From NCBI GenBank assembly GCA_937864535.1, contig CALMJS010000018.1:186001-250000 (forward strand): a DNA stretch of 64,000 bases, written 5' to 3'. The notes beneath the pieces are model-generated. The model saw only the letters and a program-made list of their open reading frames with translations, had not been told where the DNA came from and ran no database searches. This document shows positions 9,505 through 18,596 of this stretch, in pieces. Every line of letters starts with the position of its first letter. Position 1 is the first letter of the stretch. The translations under genes and the position numbers were made by a program. The DNA is from an uncultured Paracoccaceae bacterium. Lineage in GTDB: Bacteria > Pseudomonadota > Alphaproteobacteria > Rhodobacterales > Rhodobacteraceae.

Positions 9505-10119
9505 TTAGTCGTCGGCCCTGCGCACTAGCCAGATCGTGAGATCGCCGCAGGTCGGGTCGGCGACCACATGGTGCAGCACAGTCAGCCCGTTGGCCGTGCA
9601 CAGGTCGCTGTACTCCTGGGCCGAGAGCGAGGCGTGATAGATCGCCTCGCCTTCGACCGTGCCCATGGCGATGCCCTCCTCGGGGCCGCTGGTGAACATC
9701 AGCACGCCATTGGTCGCCAGATGCTGCGCAAAGACCGGAAACATCGCCCGCTGATCGGCAGGGGAGAGGTGGAAGAAACTGTCCCACGCCAAAATCGCGT
9801 CAAAGGTTTCGGCCAATTGCAGGCGGCGCATATCGCGGTGGATCGCCCGCATGGTCGGCAGGTTCGCCCGGAACAGGGCAATCATGCTGGCGGCGCCATC
9901 GACGCCGACGACCTCGATCCCGCGATCCACCAGATATTCGGCGATGGGCCGTCCCGCACCACAGCCCAGATCCAGCACCTTGCGCCGGCCGTTTTGATGC
10001 GGTGCCGCCGAGATCATCCGGTCGAGCCAGCGCCGTTCCGTCAAACGACGGTCACGATTGCGCGCCCATGCGGGCCCGACTCGGTCATAAATCGCAAGGA
10101 TGGATTCGGGGGTGCTCAT
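9505..10119 (-). CDS. Class I SAM-dependent methyltransferase
   Basis: 204 residues, soluble. The Rossmann SAM-binding motif I is LDLGCGAGRP (about residues 49-58), followed by an acidic end to strand 2 (VVGVD) and a WDSFFHLS motif IV region. The substrate is unknown; the compact size suits a small-molecule methyltransferase. Its stop codon abuts the amidase stop with no spacing (tail to tail at 9504/9505). It is divergent from PBP1A, with 152 bases between starts. Confidence 0.85.
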   Translation of the reverse strand: MSTPESILAIYDRVGPAWARNRDRRLTERRWLDRMISAAPHQNGRRKVLDLGCGAGRPIAEYLVDRGIEVVGVDGAASMIALFRANLPTMRAIHRDMRRLQLAETFDAILAWDSFFHLSPADQRAMFPVFAQHLATNGVLMFTSGPEEGIAMGTVEGEAIYHASLSAQEYSDLCTANGLTVLHHVVADPTCGDLTIWLVRRADD

Positions 10120-10271
10120 AGGTGTCTGATGTCAACCGATTGTGACAGCGACAAGGCCTAGTGATCACAGCAGCGTCAAAGCGGCGCTTTCGTGCCGAAA
10201 GTCGGGTTTGCGGTTTTGACCAGCCCCCCTGTTGGTCCTATAAGCGCGAGCAACTGCATAGGGGTCCTGAC

Positions 10272-12788
10272 GTGCTGCGCTTTGTAATGTCCTTCTTCGG
10301 TGGCATCTTTACGATGGTCACTCTGGGCCTGATGATGGGCGCGCTGGGGCTGGGGGGCATTTTCGCCATCTATGGCCGCGATCTGCCGACCTATGAAACG
10401 CTGGCGCAGTATACGCCCAAGACAATCAGCCGCGTCTATTCGGGCGAGGGGTGGATCATCGACGAATTTGCCACCGAACGGCGTCTGTTCGTTCCGGTCG
10501 AAGAAATCCCGGACATCGTCAAATTCGCGTTCATCTCTGCCGAAGACCAGAATTTCTATACCCACCCCGGCTATGACATTCGCGGGATCGCCGCCGCCTT
10601 TGTCGAGGCTGTGCAATCGCGTGGTCAGGACATGCGCGGGGCTTCAACCATTACCCAGCAGGTGATGAAGAACTTTCTGTTGTCGGCGGACCGGACGGCA
10701 GAGCGCAAGATCAAGGAACTCATCCTCGCGGTGCGCATCGAAAAGGTGATGAGCAAGGACAAGATCCTCGAGCTTTACCTGAACGAAATCTTCCTCGGGC
10801 AGAATTCCTATGGGGTCGCCGCTGCCGCGCAAACCTATTTCAACAAGCCGCTGGCGGATCTTTCTCCGTCCGAGGCAGCCTATCTCGCCGCGCTCGCGCA
10901 GCGTCCGGGCAACCTGCATCCGGTGCGGCAGTACGATGACGCCGTGTCGCGTCGCAACTATGTGCTGGGCCGTCTGGCGATTGACGGTCATATCACAGAG
11001 GCGGTCGCGGACTCCGAAAAGGCATCGCCGCTGCGCACCGTGCAGTCGGGTGATTACCCCAGTTTCCGGTCAACCTTGCCGCCCCGCGGCTATTTTACCG
11101 ACGAAATCCGGCGGCAGCTGTCGCGCAACTTTGGCGAGGACGAGTTTTTCTCGGGCGGTTTGTCGATCCGCGCGACCATCGACCCGAATTTGCAAACGGT
11201 GGCCGAACAATCCCTGCAACGCGCGCTCGAAGAATTTGACCGCAGCAAGAGCGAATGGCGCGGTACCGGCAAGGTGCTGACCGCCGAGCAATTGGTGGAC
11301 GAGCCGACATGGCGTGCTGCCTTGGCCGAGGTGGCCGTGCCCCGCGATATCGCGCTGGACGGTCAGTGGTATCCGGCGGTGGTGCTGGGGGTGAATGACC
11401 AGACGCTCGATATCGGGATCGAAGGCGTCGAGATCACCGAGGCCGAACCGCAAGTTGTCCCGCGCTCTGACATCAAATGGATGAAGGGCGATTTCCGCGA
11501 GAATTTTGCCACCGGTGATGTGGTTCTGGTCCGCCGCGAGGTGGACGAGGCCGGGACGTTTCTGAACTGGTCACTGCGTCAGGTGCCCGAGGTCGAGGGC
11601 GGGTTTATGGCGATGGACGTCAATACGGGTCGTGTGATCGCGATGCAGGGCGGGTTTTCCTATCAGGCGACCGAACTCAACCGCGCCACGCAGGCACGGC
11701 GTCAGCCGGGGTCCTCGTTCAAGCCCTTCGTCTATGCGGCGGCGCTGGACAGCGGCTATAGCCCCGCCACGATCGTCGTTGACGCGCCGATCGAGATCGA
11801 CACGCCGCAGGGGATCTGGCGCCCGCAGAACGCCTCGAACGAATTTTACGGCCCGACGCCGCTACGCACCGGGATCGAACAGTCGCGCAACCTGATGACT
11901 GTGCGTCTGGCGCAGGAAATCGGTATGGATACCGTTGCGGAATATGCTGAACGCTTTGGCGTCTATGACAATATGGACGAATTCCTGTCCAACGCCCTCG
12001 GCGCGCAGGAAACCACGCTCTACCGCATCGTCGCGGCCTACGCGATGTTCGCCAATGGCGGGGAACGGGTCGAGCCGACCTTGGTCGACCGGGTGCAGGA
12101 CCGCTATGGCAACACGGTCTATCGCCACGATGGCCGGGCCTGTCTGGACTGTAATGAAACCTCGCTGCCCGCCGGAGAGGCTCCGCAGATCGTGTCCAAC
12201 CGCGACCGCATCATGAACGCTGTGACGGCCTATCAGCTGACCTCGATGATGGAGGGTGTCGTGCAGCGCGGCACCGCCAGCCGCACGGTGAACCTGCCGG
12301 TGCCGGTGGCGGGCAAGACAGGCACCACCAACGATGCCAAGGACGTGTGGTTCGTCGGGTTCACCAGCAATATCGCGGCAGGCTGCTATATTGGCTATGA
12401 TGAACCGCGTCCCTTGGGCGGGGCGGCCTCTGGCGGCGGGATTTGCGGCCCGGTCTTCAACCGCTTTATGCAAGAGGCGATAGCCGAATTCGGTGGCGGC
12501 CGGTTCAATGTGCCCGACGATTGCCAGTTCATTCCGATCGACCGGTTTACCGGCGCGCGTCTGCCCGATGATGCGGTCGGCGAGAACGTCGTGCGCGAAT
12601 GTTTCCGCGCGGGCGAAGAGGCGATCTTTGGGCTGACCTTTGACGGCGGGTTTGCGGTCTCGGCCGACTTGCCCTTGGTCGAAGAGGTCCAGCAGCAAAC
12701 CCGGACCGTGACCACCTCGGACGGCAACGCGGTCGAGGTCGGCCCGAACGCCAGCTTTGGCTCGGTTACCTCGGGCGGTCTGTACTAA
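10272..12788 (+). CDS. mrcA: Penicillin-binding protein 1A
   Basis: A bifunctional peptidoglycan glycosyltransferase/DD-transpeptidase of 838 residues. It has a membrane anchor at about residues 8-32, a GT51 domain with catalytic E91 in SAEDQNFYTHPG plus GASTITQQVMKN and the KILELYLNEIFLGQ motif, an OB-like insertion (about 340-440), and a transpeptidase domain with the SxxK serine S481 (SSFK), SRN at 538-540 and KTGT at 682-685. The GTG at 10272 gives the usual MLRF-type start, with AGGGG 7 bases upstream; the 37 earlier in-frame codons are rejected. It ends in a strong terminator at 12805. Confidence 0.96.
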   Translation: MLRFVMSFFGGIFTMVTLGLMMGALGLGGIFAIYGRDLPTYETLAQYTPKTISRVYSGEGWIIDEFATERRLFVPVEEIPDIVKFAFISAEDQNFYTHPGYDIRGIAAAFVEAVQSRGQDMRGASTITQQVMKNFLLSADRTAERKIKELILAVRIEKVMSKDKILELYLNEIFLGQNSYGVAAAAQTYFNKPLADLSPSEAAYLAALAQRPGNLHPVRQYDDAVSRRNYVLGRLAIDGHITEAVADSEKASPLRTVQSGDYPSFRSTLPPRGYFTDEIRRQLSRNFGEDEFFSGGLSIRATIDPNLQTVAEQSLQRALEEFDRSKSEWRGTGKVLTAEQLVDEPTWRAALAEVAVPRDIALDGQWYPAVVLGVNDQTLDIGIEGVEITEAEPQVVPRSDIKWMKGDFRENFATGDVVLVRREVDEAGTFLNWSLRQVPEVEGGFMAMDVNTGRVIAMQGGFSYQATELNRATQARRQPGSSFKPFVYAAALDSGYSPATIVVDAPIEIDTPQGIWRPQNASNEFYGPTPLRTGIEQSRNLMTVRLAQEIGMDTVAEYAERFGVYDNMDEFLSNALGAQETTLYRIVAAYAMFANGGERVEPTLVDRVQDRYGNTVYRHDGRACLDCNETSLPAGEAPQIVSNRDRIMNAVTAYQLTSMMEGVVQRGTASRTVNLPVPVAGKTGTTNDAKDVWFVGFTSNIAAGCYIGYDEPRPLGGAASGGGICGPVFNRFMQEAIAEFGGGRFNVPDDCQFIPIDRFTGARLPDDAVGENVVRECFRAGEEAIFGLTFDGGFAVSADLPLVEEVQQQTRTVTTSDGNAVEVGPNASFGSVTSGGLY

Positions 12789-12804
12789 GTTGCGCGAACC
12801 ATTG

Positions 12805-12833
12805 AAAAAGGCCACGTTGAACCTGGCCTTTTT
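12805..12833. terminator. Intrinsic terminator, PBP1A
   Basis: A 10-bp perfect stem AAAAAGGCCA / TGGCCTTTTT with a 9-base loop, 16 bases after the PBP1A stop. The A/T flanks would also let it work for the convergent RTX gene. Confidence 0.88.
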
Positions 12834-12860
12834 GCGTTTTCTGCGCTCGCTCTGGCCCTG

Positions 12861-14264
12861 TCAGACAAACACAAAATTGTCCGCGCTGATCGCGTAGAGG
12901 TCCACCCCGCGCACCACCACCCCCGTAGCTAAATCGACCGCGCCATCAGGCCAAGTGTCGGTAGAGGTCGCAATCGTCAGAACGGTTTCAACGTCATCGT
13001 CGGCGATGGTCATGATCGCGAGGATGTCGTCATAATTTGCGAGGCCGGTCGCAGCGGTGTCGATTTCGATTGTGTCGGAGTTGGTATCAAAGTCCTGAAT
13101 AAAATATTTGTGGTCGAGGCTGAGAAAGGCAAAGGTATCCGCCCCGGTCCCGCCTGTCATCACGTCGGCATTTTGCGCCACCAGTCGATCATCCCCCGCG
13201 CCGCCGTCCATATTTGCCCCGCCAGCCCCGCCATAAAGCGTATCGTTGCCATCGCCACCTGACAGCGTGGTGCGAAAGAAACTAGCCGACGACCCGGTCA
13301 GCACATCATCGCCCGCGTCCCCATAGGCATGCGCACCCGAACCCGAGACCGTGATCGTGTCATTGCCTTCGCCGCCATAGGCGGTTGCATCATGGCCGCC
13401 CAAACTGATCGTATCCGCACCTCTTCTGCCAAAAACGATGTCTGCGCCCCAATCGCTGGCTATAGTGTTATTGCCATGGGTGCCCTTGATCACATCGTCA
13501 AAGGCTGTCCCGATAACATCTTCGATGCCAGTGAATGTGGTGGCGGTCTTGGACGCTCCCTTGTCGCCGCTCATTAGGTCGACCGTTTGGCCGGTGTTCA
13601 ACATTGTCAGGTCCAGTAGGTCGCGTCCCTTGCCGCCGACAAATGTGTGAATGCCTGACGCAACGCCGGTGTCGATATCCGACTGAAGGTAAAAGGTATC
13701 GTTCCCAGCACCACCGTTGACATAGTCGTCACCCGCGCCCGATTTCAGGACGTCGGCTCCGGCCCCGCCAAAGAGCCGATCATCGCCATTCCCACCATAG
13801 AGGGTGTCGCGGCCACTATATCCCTTGAGAAGGTCATTTCCGGCTCCGCCAAAAATCGTGTCATTGCCGCCGCCGCCGAATAGCCGATCCCGGCCAGCCT
13901 CGCCGTTGATTACATCGTTGCCAGCGCCGCCAGCCAGATAATCATTGCCCGCACCGGCGGACAGGTCGTCATGACCTGCACCGCCCAGCAGGCGATCGCT
14001 GCCTGTGCCTGACACGATCCAGTCGTGACCGCCGCCGCCTGATAGGGTGTTGTCGCCGTTGCCGCCGTGAATGGCCTCATCGAACGCGGTGCCGGTAAAG
14101 ATGTCGTCAGCCTTGGTGCCGAGAAAATCCCAAAGAACCTTGAGCCCCTGTGTCGGAACCGGCCAAATGATTGGTTCAATGTCGGGTGCGGTAATCAAAT
14201 CATTCGTTGTGGCAATGGTAAGAGGTTCTACGCGCAAATAGGCAGCAACGGTTTGAAATATCAT
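12861..14264 (-). CDS. RTX-type calcium-binding protein (probable type I secretion substrate)
   Basis: 467 residues. A short unique N-terminus (about 1-50) is followed by about 13 GGxGxDxLx nonapeptide repeats (roughly residues 65-190), a spacer of about 60 residues, and a second more degenerate repeat block (about 255-395). The tail ends in DNFVFV, the hydrophobic C-terminus expected of a type I secretion signal. RTX repeats fold into calcium-bound parallel beta-rolls outside the cell. No catalytic domain is visible, so toxin, protease or surface-layer roles are all open. No type I secretion ABC or membrane-fusion genes are nearby. The ATG at 14264 has GGAAC about 8 bases upstream. Confidence 0.88.
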   Translation of the reverse strand: MIFQTVAAYLRVEPLTIATTNDLITAPDIEPIIWPVPTQGLKVLWDFLGTKADDIFTGTAFDEAIHGGNGDNTLSGGGGHDWIVSGTGSDRLLGGAGHDDLSAGAGNDYLAGGAGNDVINGEAGRDRLFGGGGNDTIFGGAGNDLLKGYSGRDTLYGGNGDDRLFGGAGADVLKSGAGDDYVNGGAGNDTFYLQSDIDTGVASGIHTFVGGKGRDLLDLTMLNTGQTVDLMSGDKGASKTATTFTGIEDVIGTAFDDVIKGTHGNNTIASDWGADIVFGRRGADTISLGGHDATAYGGEGNDTITVSGSGAHAYGDAGDDVLTGSSASFFRTTLSGGDGNDTLYGGAGGANMDGGAGDDRLVAQNADVMTGGTGADTFAFLSLDHKYFIQDFDTNSDTIEIDTAATGLANYDDILAIMTIADDDVETVLTIATSTDTWPDGAVDLATGVVVRGVDLYAISADNFVFV

Positions 14265-14559
14265 TATCAAGTTCCAATTTGGTTAAGAACGCGTGGGCAA
14301 ATAAACATTGTCAGTCGCGCCATGTGCGATAAGTGGTCGAGTCTATCCGCTTTGGGGGGAAAGTAAATTCGCAACCCCCGCATTTGCCATTTCTGCGTCT
14401 GTTTCGGTCGACACGCGATGCGATCCGATTTAGCGCACCAAGCCGGAGACACCTAACCCCGCTTGCCCGTCGGGCCCGGGCGGGATATGACGCCACGGAT
14501 TGAAACGGCTGTTTTGACGGCTGCGGCCCTGTGGCCCCCAAACAAAGACGAGAACACCG

Positions 14560-15687
14560 ATGCGCGCTGAAATGCTGAACGTTGTGGCTGCCATTGAAAA
14601 GTCGCTGAACCTGCTGGGTCAGCGTCTGGACTGGGAAACGGCGCCGTACCGTCTGGAAGAGTTTAACGCCCGCGTTGAAGACCCCAGCCTTTGGAACGAC
14701 CCCGAGGGCGCGCAGAAACTGATGCGCGAACGTCAGATGCTGGTTGATGCCATGGATAACTATAACGGCATCAAGCAGGATCTGGCCGACAACCTCGAAT
14801 TGATCGAGCTGGGCGAGATGGAAGACGATGCCGAGGTCGTCAAGGACGCTGAGGCGGCTCTCAAGGCGCTCAAGGAGCGCGCTGCCCAAAAAGAGCTCGA
14901 GGCGCTCTTGGACGGCGAGGCGGACGGCAACGACACCTTCCTCGAAATCAACTCTGGTGCGGGCGGGACGGAATCCTGTGACTGGGCCTCGATCCTCGCG
15001 CGGATGTACGTTCGCTGGGCCGAGAAAAAGGGCTATAAGGTCGAACTCCAATCCGAAAGCGCGGGCGAAGAGGCGGGCATCAAATCCGCTGCCTATAAGA
15101 TCAGCGGCCCCAACGCCTATGGCTGGCTCAAGTCTGAATCCGGCGTTCACCGTCTGGTCCGGATTTCGCCCTATGACTCGGCGGCCCGGCGGCATACCTC
15201 GTTTTCGTCGGTCTGGGTCTATCCGGTGGTTGATGACAACATCGAGATCGAAGTCAAACCGAACGAAATCCGGATCGATACCTACCGGTCGTCCGGCGCG
15301 GGCGGCCAGCACGTCAACACCACCGACTCTGCGGTACGTATCACCCACTTGCCGACCGGGATCGTGACGACATCCTCCGAAAAGTCGCAGCACCAGAACC
15401 GGGACATCGCGATGAAGGCGCTGAAATCACGCCTGTATCAGATGGAACTGGACAAGCGGAACGCCGCGATCAACGAAGCCCACGAGGCCAAGGGCGACGC
15501 AGGCTGGGGCAACCAGATCCGGTCCTACGTGTTGCAGCCCTATCAGATGGTCAAGGATCTGCGGACTGGCCATGAAACCTCGGACACCCAAGGGGTATTG
15601 GACGGCGATCTGGACGGGTTCATGGCGGCAACCTTGGCCCTCGGTGTGTCGGGTAAATCCCGCGCCGATGCCAACGCCGAGGATTGA
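14560..15687 (+). CDS. prfB: Peptide chain release factor 2
   Basis: RF2 ends translation at UGA and UAA. It has 375 residues, with the peptidyl-tRNA hydrolysis motif GGQ at 248-250 ([10 protein letters not shown]) and SPY at 203-205 where E. coli RF2 has the stop-reading SPF; the flanking RRHTSFSSV is conserved. The reading frame is continuous from ATG 14560, with no in-frame UGA and no CUUUGA slippage site near codon 25. The programmed frameshift known from E. coli prfB is therefore absent here. A GGGCCC hairpin with a T-rich tail follows at 15711. Confidence 0.97.
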   Translation: MRAEMLNVVAAIEKSLNLLGQRLDWETAPYRLEEFNARVEDPSLWNDPEGAQKLMRERQMLVDAMDNYNGIKQDLADNLELIELGEMEDDAEVVKDAEAALKALKERAAQKELEALLDGEADGNDTFLEINSGAGGTESCDWASILARMYVRWAEKKGYKVELQSESAGEEAGIKSAAYKISGPNAYGWLKSESGVHRLVRISPYDSAARRHTSFSSVWVYPVVDDNIEIEVKPNEIRIDTYRSSGAGGQHVNTTDSAVRITHLPTGIVTTSSEKSQHQNRDIAMKALKSRLYQMELDKRNAAINEAHEAKGDAGWGNQIRSYVLQPYQMVKDLRTGHETSDTQGVLDGDLDGFMAATLALGVSGKSRADANAED

Positions 15688-15710
15688 TCTCTCGGCGATC
15701 CATTGCACTG

Positions 15711-15736
15711 GGGCCCTGCGGGGCCCTTTTGTTTTT
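15711..15736 (+). terminator. Intrinsic terminator, prfB
   Basis: GGGCCC-TGCG-GGGCCC stem-loop (15711-15726) followed by TTTTGTTTTTT, 23 bases after the prfB stop. Confidence 0.85.
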
Positions 15737-15824
15737 TGGCGGGGTCGATCATAATCCGCATCTAAAATACTGTTTTGATGGGCGGAAATCCCGGATTACC
15801 CTGTCCCCGACAGGGAGAGCCAAC

Positions 15825-16607
15825 ATGACGCAAACAAACGCCACACCGCCCGCATCGCAGTTGCCACTGGTGGGCAAGGTGACGCTGCTAGAACTGCGCG
15901 CAGCGATCATGGCGGGGATTTACGATTTCAAACGTGCCCCGCAGTTCGGTTTGTTTTTTTCAGCGGTCTATGTTGTGATCGGTTTTGCGATGGTGATGCT
16001 GGGGGCAGGGCATGTGACCTGGGTTTTGGCGACCTCGCTGGGGTTTCCGCTGGCGGCCCCTTTTGCCGCGGTCGGGCTCTATGAGGTCAGCCGGCGGCTC
16101 GAGGACAAACAACCGCTGATCTGGTCCGAGGTTCTGGGCGTCGTCTGGAAGGAACGCACCCGGCAAATTCCGTGGATGGGCGCGATTATCGTCATCTATT
16201 TCCTGTTCTGGACCTTCCTCGCCCATATGCTCTTTGCGGTCTTTATGGGGATGTCGACTATGACCAATATCAGTTCGTCCCTCGACGTGTTCCTGACGCG
16301 CAACGGGCTGATCATGATTGCGGTCGAACTGGGGATCGGGGCCATTCTGGCGTTTCTTCTGTTTTCGATGACCGTCGTCAGCCTGCCACTTTTGCTGGAA
16401 AAAGAGGTGGATTTTGTGTCGGCAATGCTGCTGAGCATCCGCACGGTGGCTGAAAATCTGCCGGTGATGCTGGTCTGGGCGGCGCTGATCGCGGCGGTGT
16501 CGCTGATTGGGTTGTTGCCGGCGTTTCTGGGGCTCTTTGTTGTGTTACCGGTTTTCGGCCACGCGACATGGCACCTGTATCGCAGGGCCCTCTACGATCC
16601 CGTCTGA
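15825..16607 (+). CDS. DUF2189 integral membrane protein
   Basis: 260 residues with about six hydrophobic helices and a short polar N-terminus. The start after GGGAGA (ATG 15825) is preferred over a long in-frame extension that would run back into the prfB terminator. The overall pattern (VTLLELRAAIMAGIYDFKRAPQ, then a GFPLAAPFAAVGLYEVSRRLE segment) matches the DUF2189 family, whose function is unknown. I see no catalytic motif. It is convergent with the bactofilin gene and shares a bidirectional terminator with it. Confidence 0.82.
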   Translation: MTQTNATPPASQLPLVGKVTLLELRAAIMAGIYDFKRAPQFGLFFSAVYVVIGFAMVMLGAGHVTWVLATSLGFPLAAPFAAVGLYEVSRRLEDKQPLIWSEVLGVVWKERTRQIPWMGAIIVIYFLFWTFLAHMLFAVFMGMSTMTNISSSLDVFLTRNGLIMIAVELGIGAILAFLLFSMTVVSLPLLLEKEVDFVSAMLLSIRTVAENLPVMLVWAALIAAVSLIGLLPAFLGLFVVLPVFGHATWHLYRRALYDPV

Positions 16608-16636
16608 AGCCCGTCTCTGACGGGGGCAAAGAAAAA

Positions 16637-16656
16637 GGGCGCCCACCGGGGCGCCC
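16637..16656. terminator. Bidirectional terminator, DUF2189 / bactofilin
   Basis: GGGCGCCC-ACCG-GGGCGCCC stem with an A-run on the left (AAAAA) and a TTTT on the right. It lies between two convergent genes. Confidence 0.82.
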
Positions 16657-16663
16657 TCGGGTT

Positions 16664-17167
16664 TTATTCAGCGGTGTCGCTGCCGGTCGGCATTTTCGGC
16701 TTGGCCGTGCCAGAGGTCGACAGCGGGTCTTCTTGCCGCTGGACCGAGCCTTCGAAGTGCGCGCCGGATTCGATCGCGATGGTTTTGTGGATGATGTCGC
16801 CTTCGACACGTGCGGTCGAGGTCAGACGCACCTTGAGCCCCCGCACGCGGCCGATCACGCGGCCATGGACGATCACATCGTCGGCGACCACTTCGCCTTT
16901 GACGGTGGCGTTCTCGCCGACGGTCAGAACATGCGCACGGATATCACCGTCAACCTGACCTTCGATGAGAATGTCACCCGAGGTTTTCAGGTTGCCTTTG
17001 ACCTGCAGGTCCGAGGACAGCACAGAGACCGGCGGCTTGGTCTTGGCGACTGAAGATTTGAAATCCGGCGCAGGGCTGAGGGACGCAGTCGGAGCTGCCA
17101 GCGGTGCCGGGGTTACGGAGTCATTGGCCTTGGGACCGGGTTCGTTGATCTTGCTCTTAGAAAACAT
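16664..17167 (-). CDS. Bactofilin family cytoskeletal protein
   Basis: 167 residues. A disordered Pro/Ala-rich N-tail (about 1-45) is followed by the repetitive beta-helix core of bactofilins (about 47-140, with short VxGxIxx turns such as GDILIEGQVDGDI and GEVVADDVIVHGRVIGRV), then a short disordered C-tail. Bactofilins polymerise without nucleotide and act as scaffolds at stalks, poles or bud necks. Its start overlaps the M23 peptidase gene by 11 bases, so the two are co-translated. The same pairing (bactofilin plus an M23 hydrolase such as LmdC) shapes cells in stalked alphaproteobacteria. Confidence 0.92.
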   Translation of the reverse strand: MFSKSKINEPGPKANDSVTPAPLAAPTASLSPAPDFKSSVAKTKPPVSVLSSDLQVKGNLKTSGDILIEGQVDGDIRAHVLTVGENATVKGEVVADDVIVHGRVIGRVRGLKVRLTSTARVEGDIIHKTIAIESGAHFEGSVQRQEDPLSTSGTAKPKMPTGSDTAE

Positions 17168-18467
17168 CTTGTCCAGCTCTTATGTAAATCATCGGGTTGA
17201 CAGCTTCACCGCCCACGCGAACCTCATAGTGCAGGTGCGGCCCGGTCGAGCGTCCGGAATTTCCCATATCACCGATCCGGTCCCCGCGCGAGACTCTTTG
17301 GCCGACCTCTACGCGAATGGCATTCAGATGCCCATATCGGGTTTCGATCCCGTTGGAATGTCGGATTTTGATCAGTCGGCCATAGCCAGACGACCAGCCC
17401 GCAAAGGTCACAGTGCCGTCCGCAGTCGCAAAAATCGGTGTTCCAATCGGACCGGCAAGGTCGATTCCCTCATGGGCGCGATTCCAGCGCGGGCCAAAAC
17501 CAGAGGTAAAGCGGACCCGGTCCAGAACCGGCATGGCCAGCGGCACACGTTCAGCCGCAATCCGGTAGAGGTTGATCCGGTCGAGATTTTCGAGAATGCC
17601 CAAGGCCCGCAGCGCATCCGGTTCGGGCGTCTCTGCATCGCCCTGTAGCAGGGATTGCATTTCCGGACCGCCGAGGCCGGAATAGCCGCGACGAACCTCG
17701 TCCAGCAGCTGTTCAGGATCGAGACCGGCATCGCGGAACATTTTGTCCAGCGGTTCGACGGAAATCAGCAACGCATCTTCGATCTGGCGAAAGATCTCGT
17801 CGTTCTTTTCTTCCATCAAACGCACCTCGAGTTCGAGGTCGGCGGCGCGGCTCAGCGCGCCCTCGGCGTTTGCCTCGATCATATTGCGTTCGGCGGTGGT
17901 CTGGGCGAGGGCGCTGGACAGCAGTTCGACGGTGTCCTTGGTGTCGGTCGGCATGCCCAAGGGCGAGGCCGCGCCGTCGGCACCGGCGGTCATTTCGGCG
18001 ATCTGCCCCTCGAGGGCGCGGCGGTCATGCACGGCGCGGCGCAGGGTCGACTGGATCACTTCGATCCCGGTTTCCAACTCGCGCCGCTGGTCCTCCGAGG
18101 CCAAGAGTTCCGATTGCATCACCGATATCTGCGCTAGTGCCGAGCTGAACCGTCCCTGCGCGGCGGCAGCCTCTTCGGCGCGGCGGTCGCGTTCATTGGC
18201 AAGGGCGGTCAGACGGTCTTCGTATTCGAGCTGGTCACGGCTGGCCTGCGCGCGGAAATTGCCTGCCCCGATCGAGTCCATCAAAATGATGGCTGTCGCG
18301 ATGATCGTCCACGAAATCAACAGGGTGCCAGCGATCCAGATCAGAACCTGAGTTTCCGATTTCAATCGGATGAACCGTGTTTCCACGTCTGAACGTAAAA
18401 ATAGACGCCGTTCGGGAAAACGCGTTTCCAGTGCGGCGTGAAGTCGAGCCATCAAGCGCGAACGCAC
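17157..18467 (-). CDS. M23 family peptidoglycan endopeptidase, membrane-anchored
   Basis: 436 residues: a basic cytosolic N-terminus of about 40, one transmembrane helix (about 41-63), a long coiled coil (about 72-230), and a C-terminal M23 (LytM-type) domain (about 325-430). The zinc motifs are intact: HEGIDLAGP (HxxxD) and HLHYE (HxH), with the GYGRLIKIRHSNG and YGHL elements between. It should cut peptide cross-bridges in the periplasm while its N-terminus faces the cytosol, where the bactofilin partner would be. The GTG at 18467 has AAGGA 8 bases upstream; an ATG five codons later has no site. Confidence 0.9.
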   Translation of the reverse strand: MRSRLMARLHAALETRFPERRLFLRSDVETRFIRLKSETQVLIWIAGTLLISWTIIATAIILMDSIGAGNFRAQASRDQLEYEDRLTALANERDRRAEEAAAAQGRFSSALAQISVMQSELLASEDQRRELETGIEVIQSTLRRAVHDRRALEGQIAEMTAGADGAASPLGMPTDTKDTVELLSSALAQTTAERNMIEANAEGALSRAADLELEVRLMEEKNDEIFRQIEDALLISVEPLDKMFRDAGLDPEQLLDEVRRGYSGLGGPEMQSLLQGDAETPEPDALRALGILENLDRINLYRIAAERVPLAMPVLDRVRFTSGFGPRWNRAHEGIDLAGPIGTPIFATADGTVTFAGWSSGYGRLIKIRHSNGIETRYGHLNAIRVEVGQRVSRGDRIGDMGNSGRSTGPHLHYEVRVGGEAVNPMIYIRAGQDVF

Positions 18468-18596
18468 GAGCCTAGTCCTTGTCCCAATCCCACTTCGTCA
18501 GGGTGTCCCAACCCCGTGGCGATGTGTTACGCGCAGTCCGCCCGGACACGCAACCGTTTTGCGCAATGGCGCACGTAACCCGCCGATTTCGCGCAG

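Noticed and set aside
14560-14660. Programmed frameshift expected in prfB
   Set aside because: The frame is open from the ATG with no in-frame UGA near codon 25, so RF2 is made without recoding.
14311-15393. A 360-codon minus-strand frame across the prfB 5' half
   Set aside because: Antisense to prfB, which carries all RF2 motifs; no sensible start or product.
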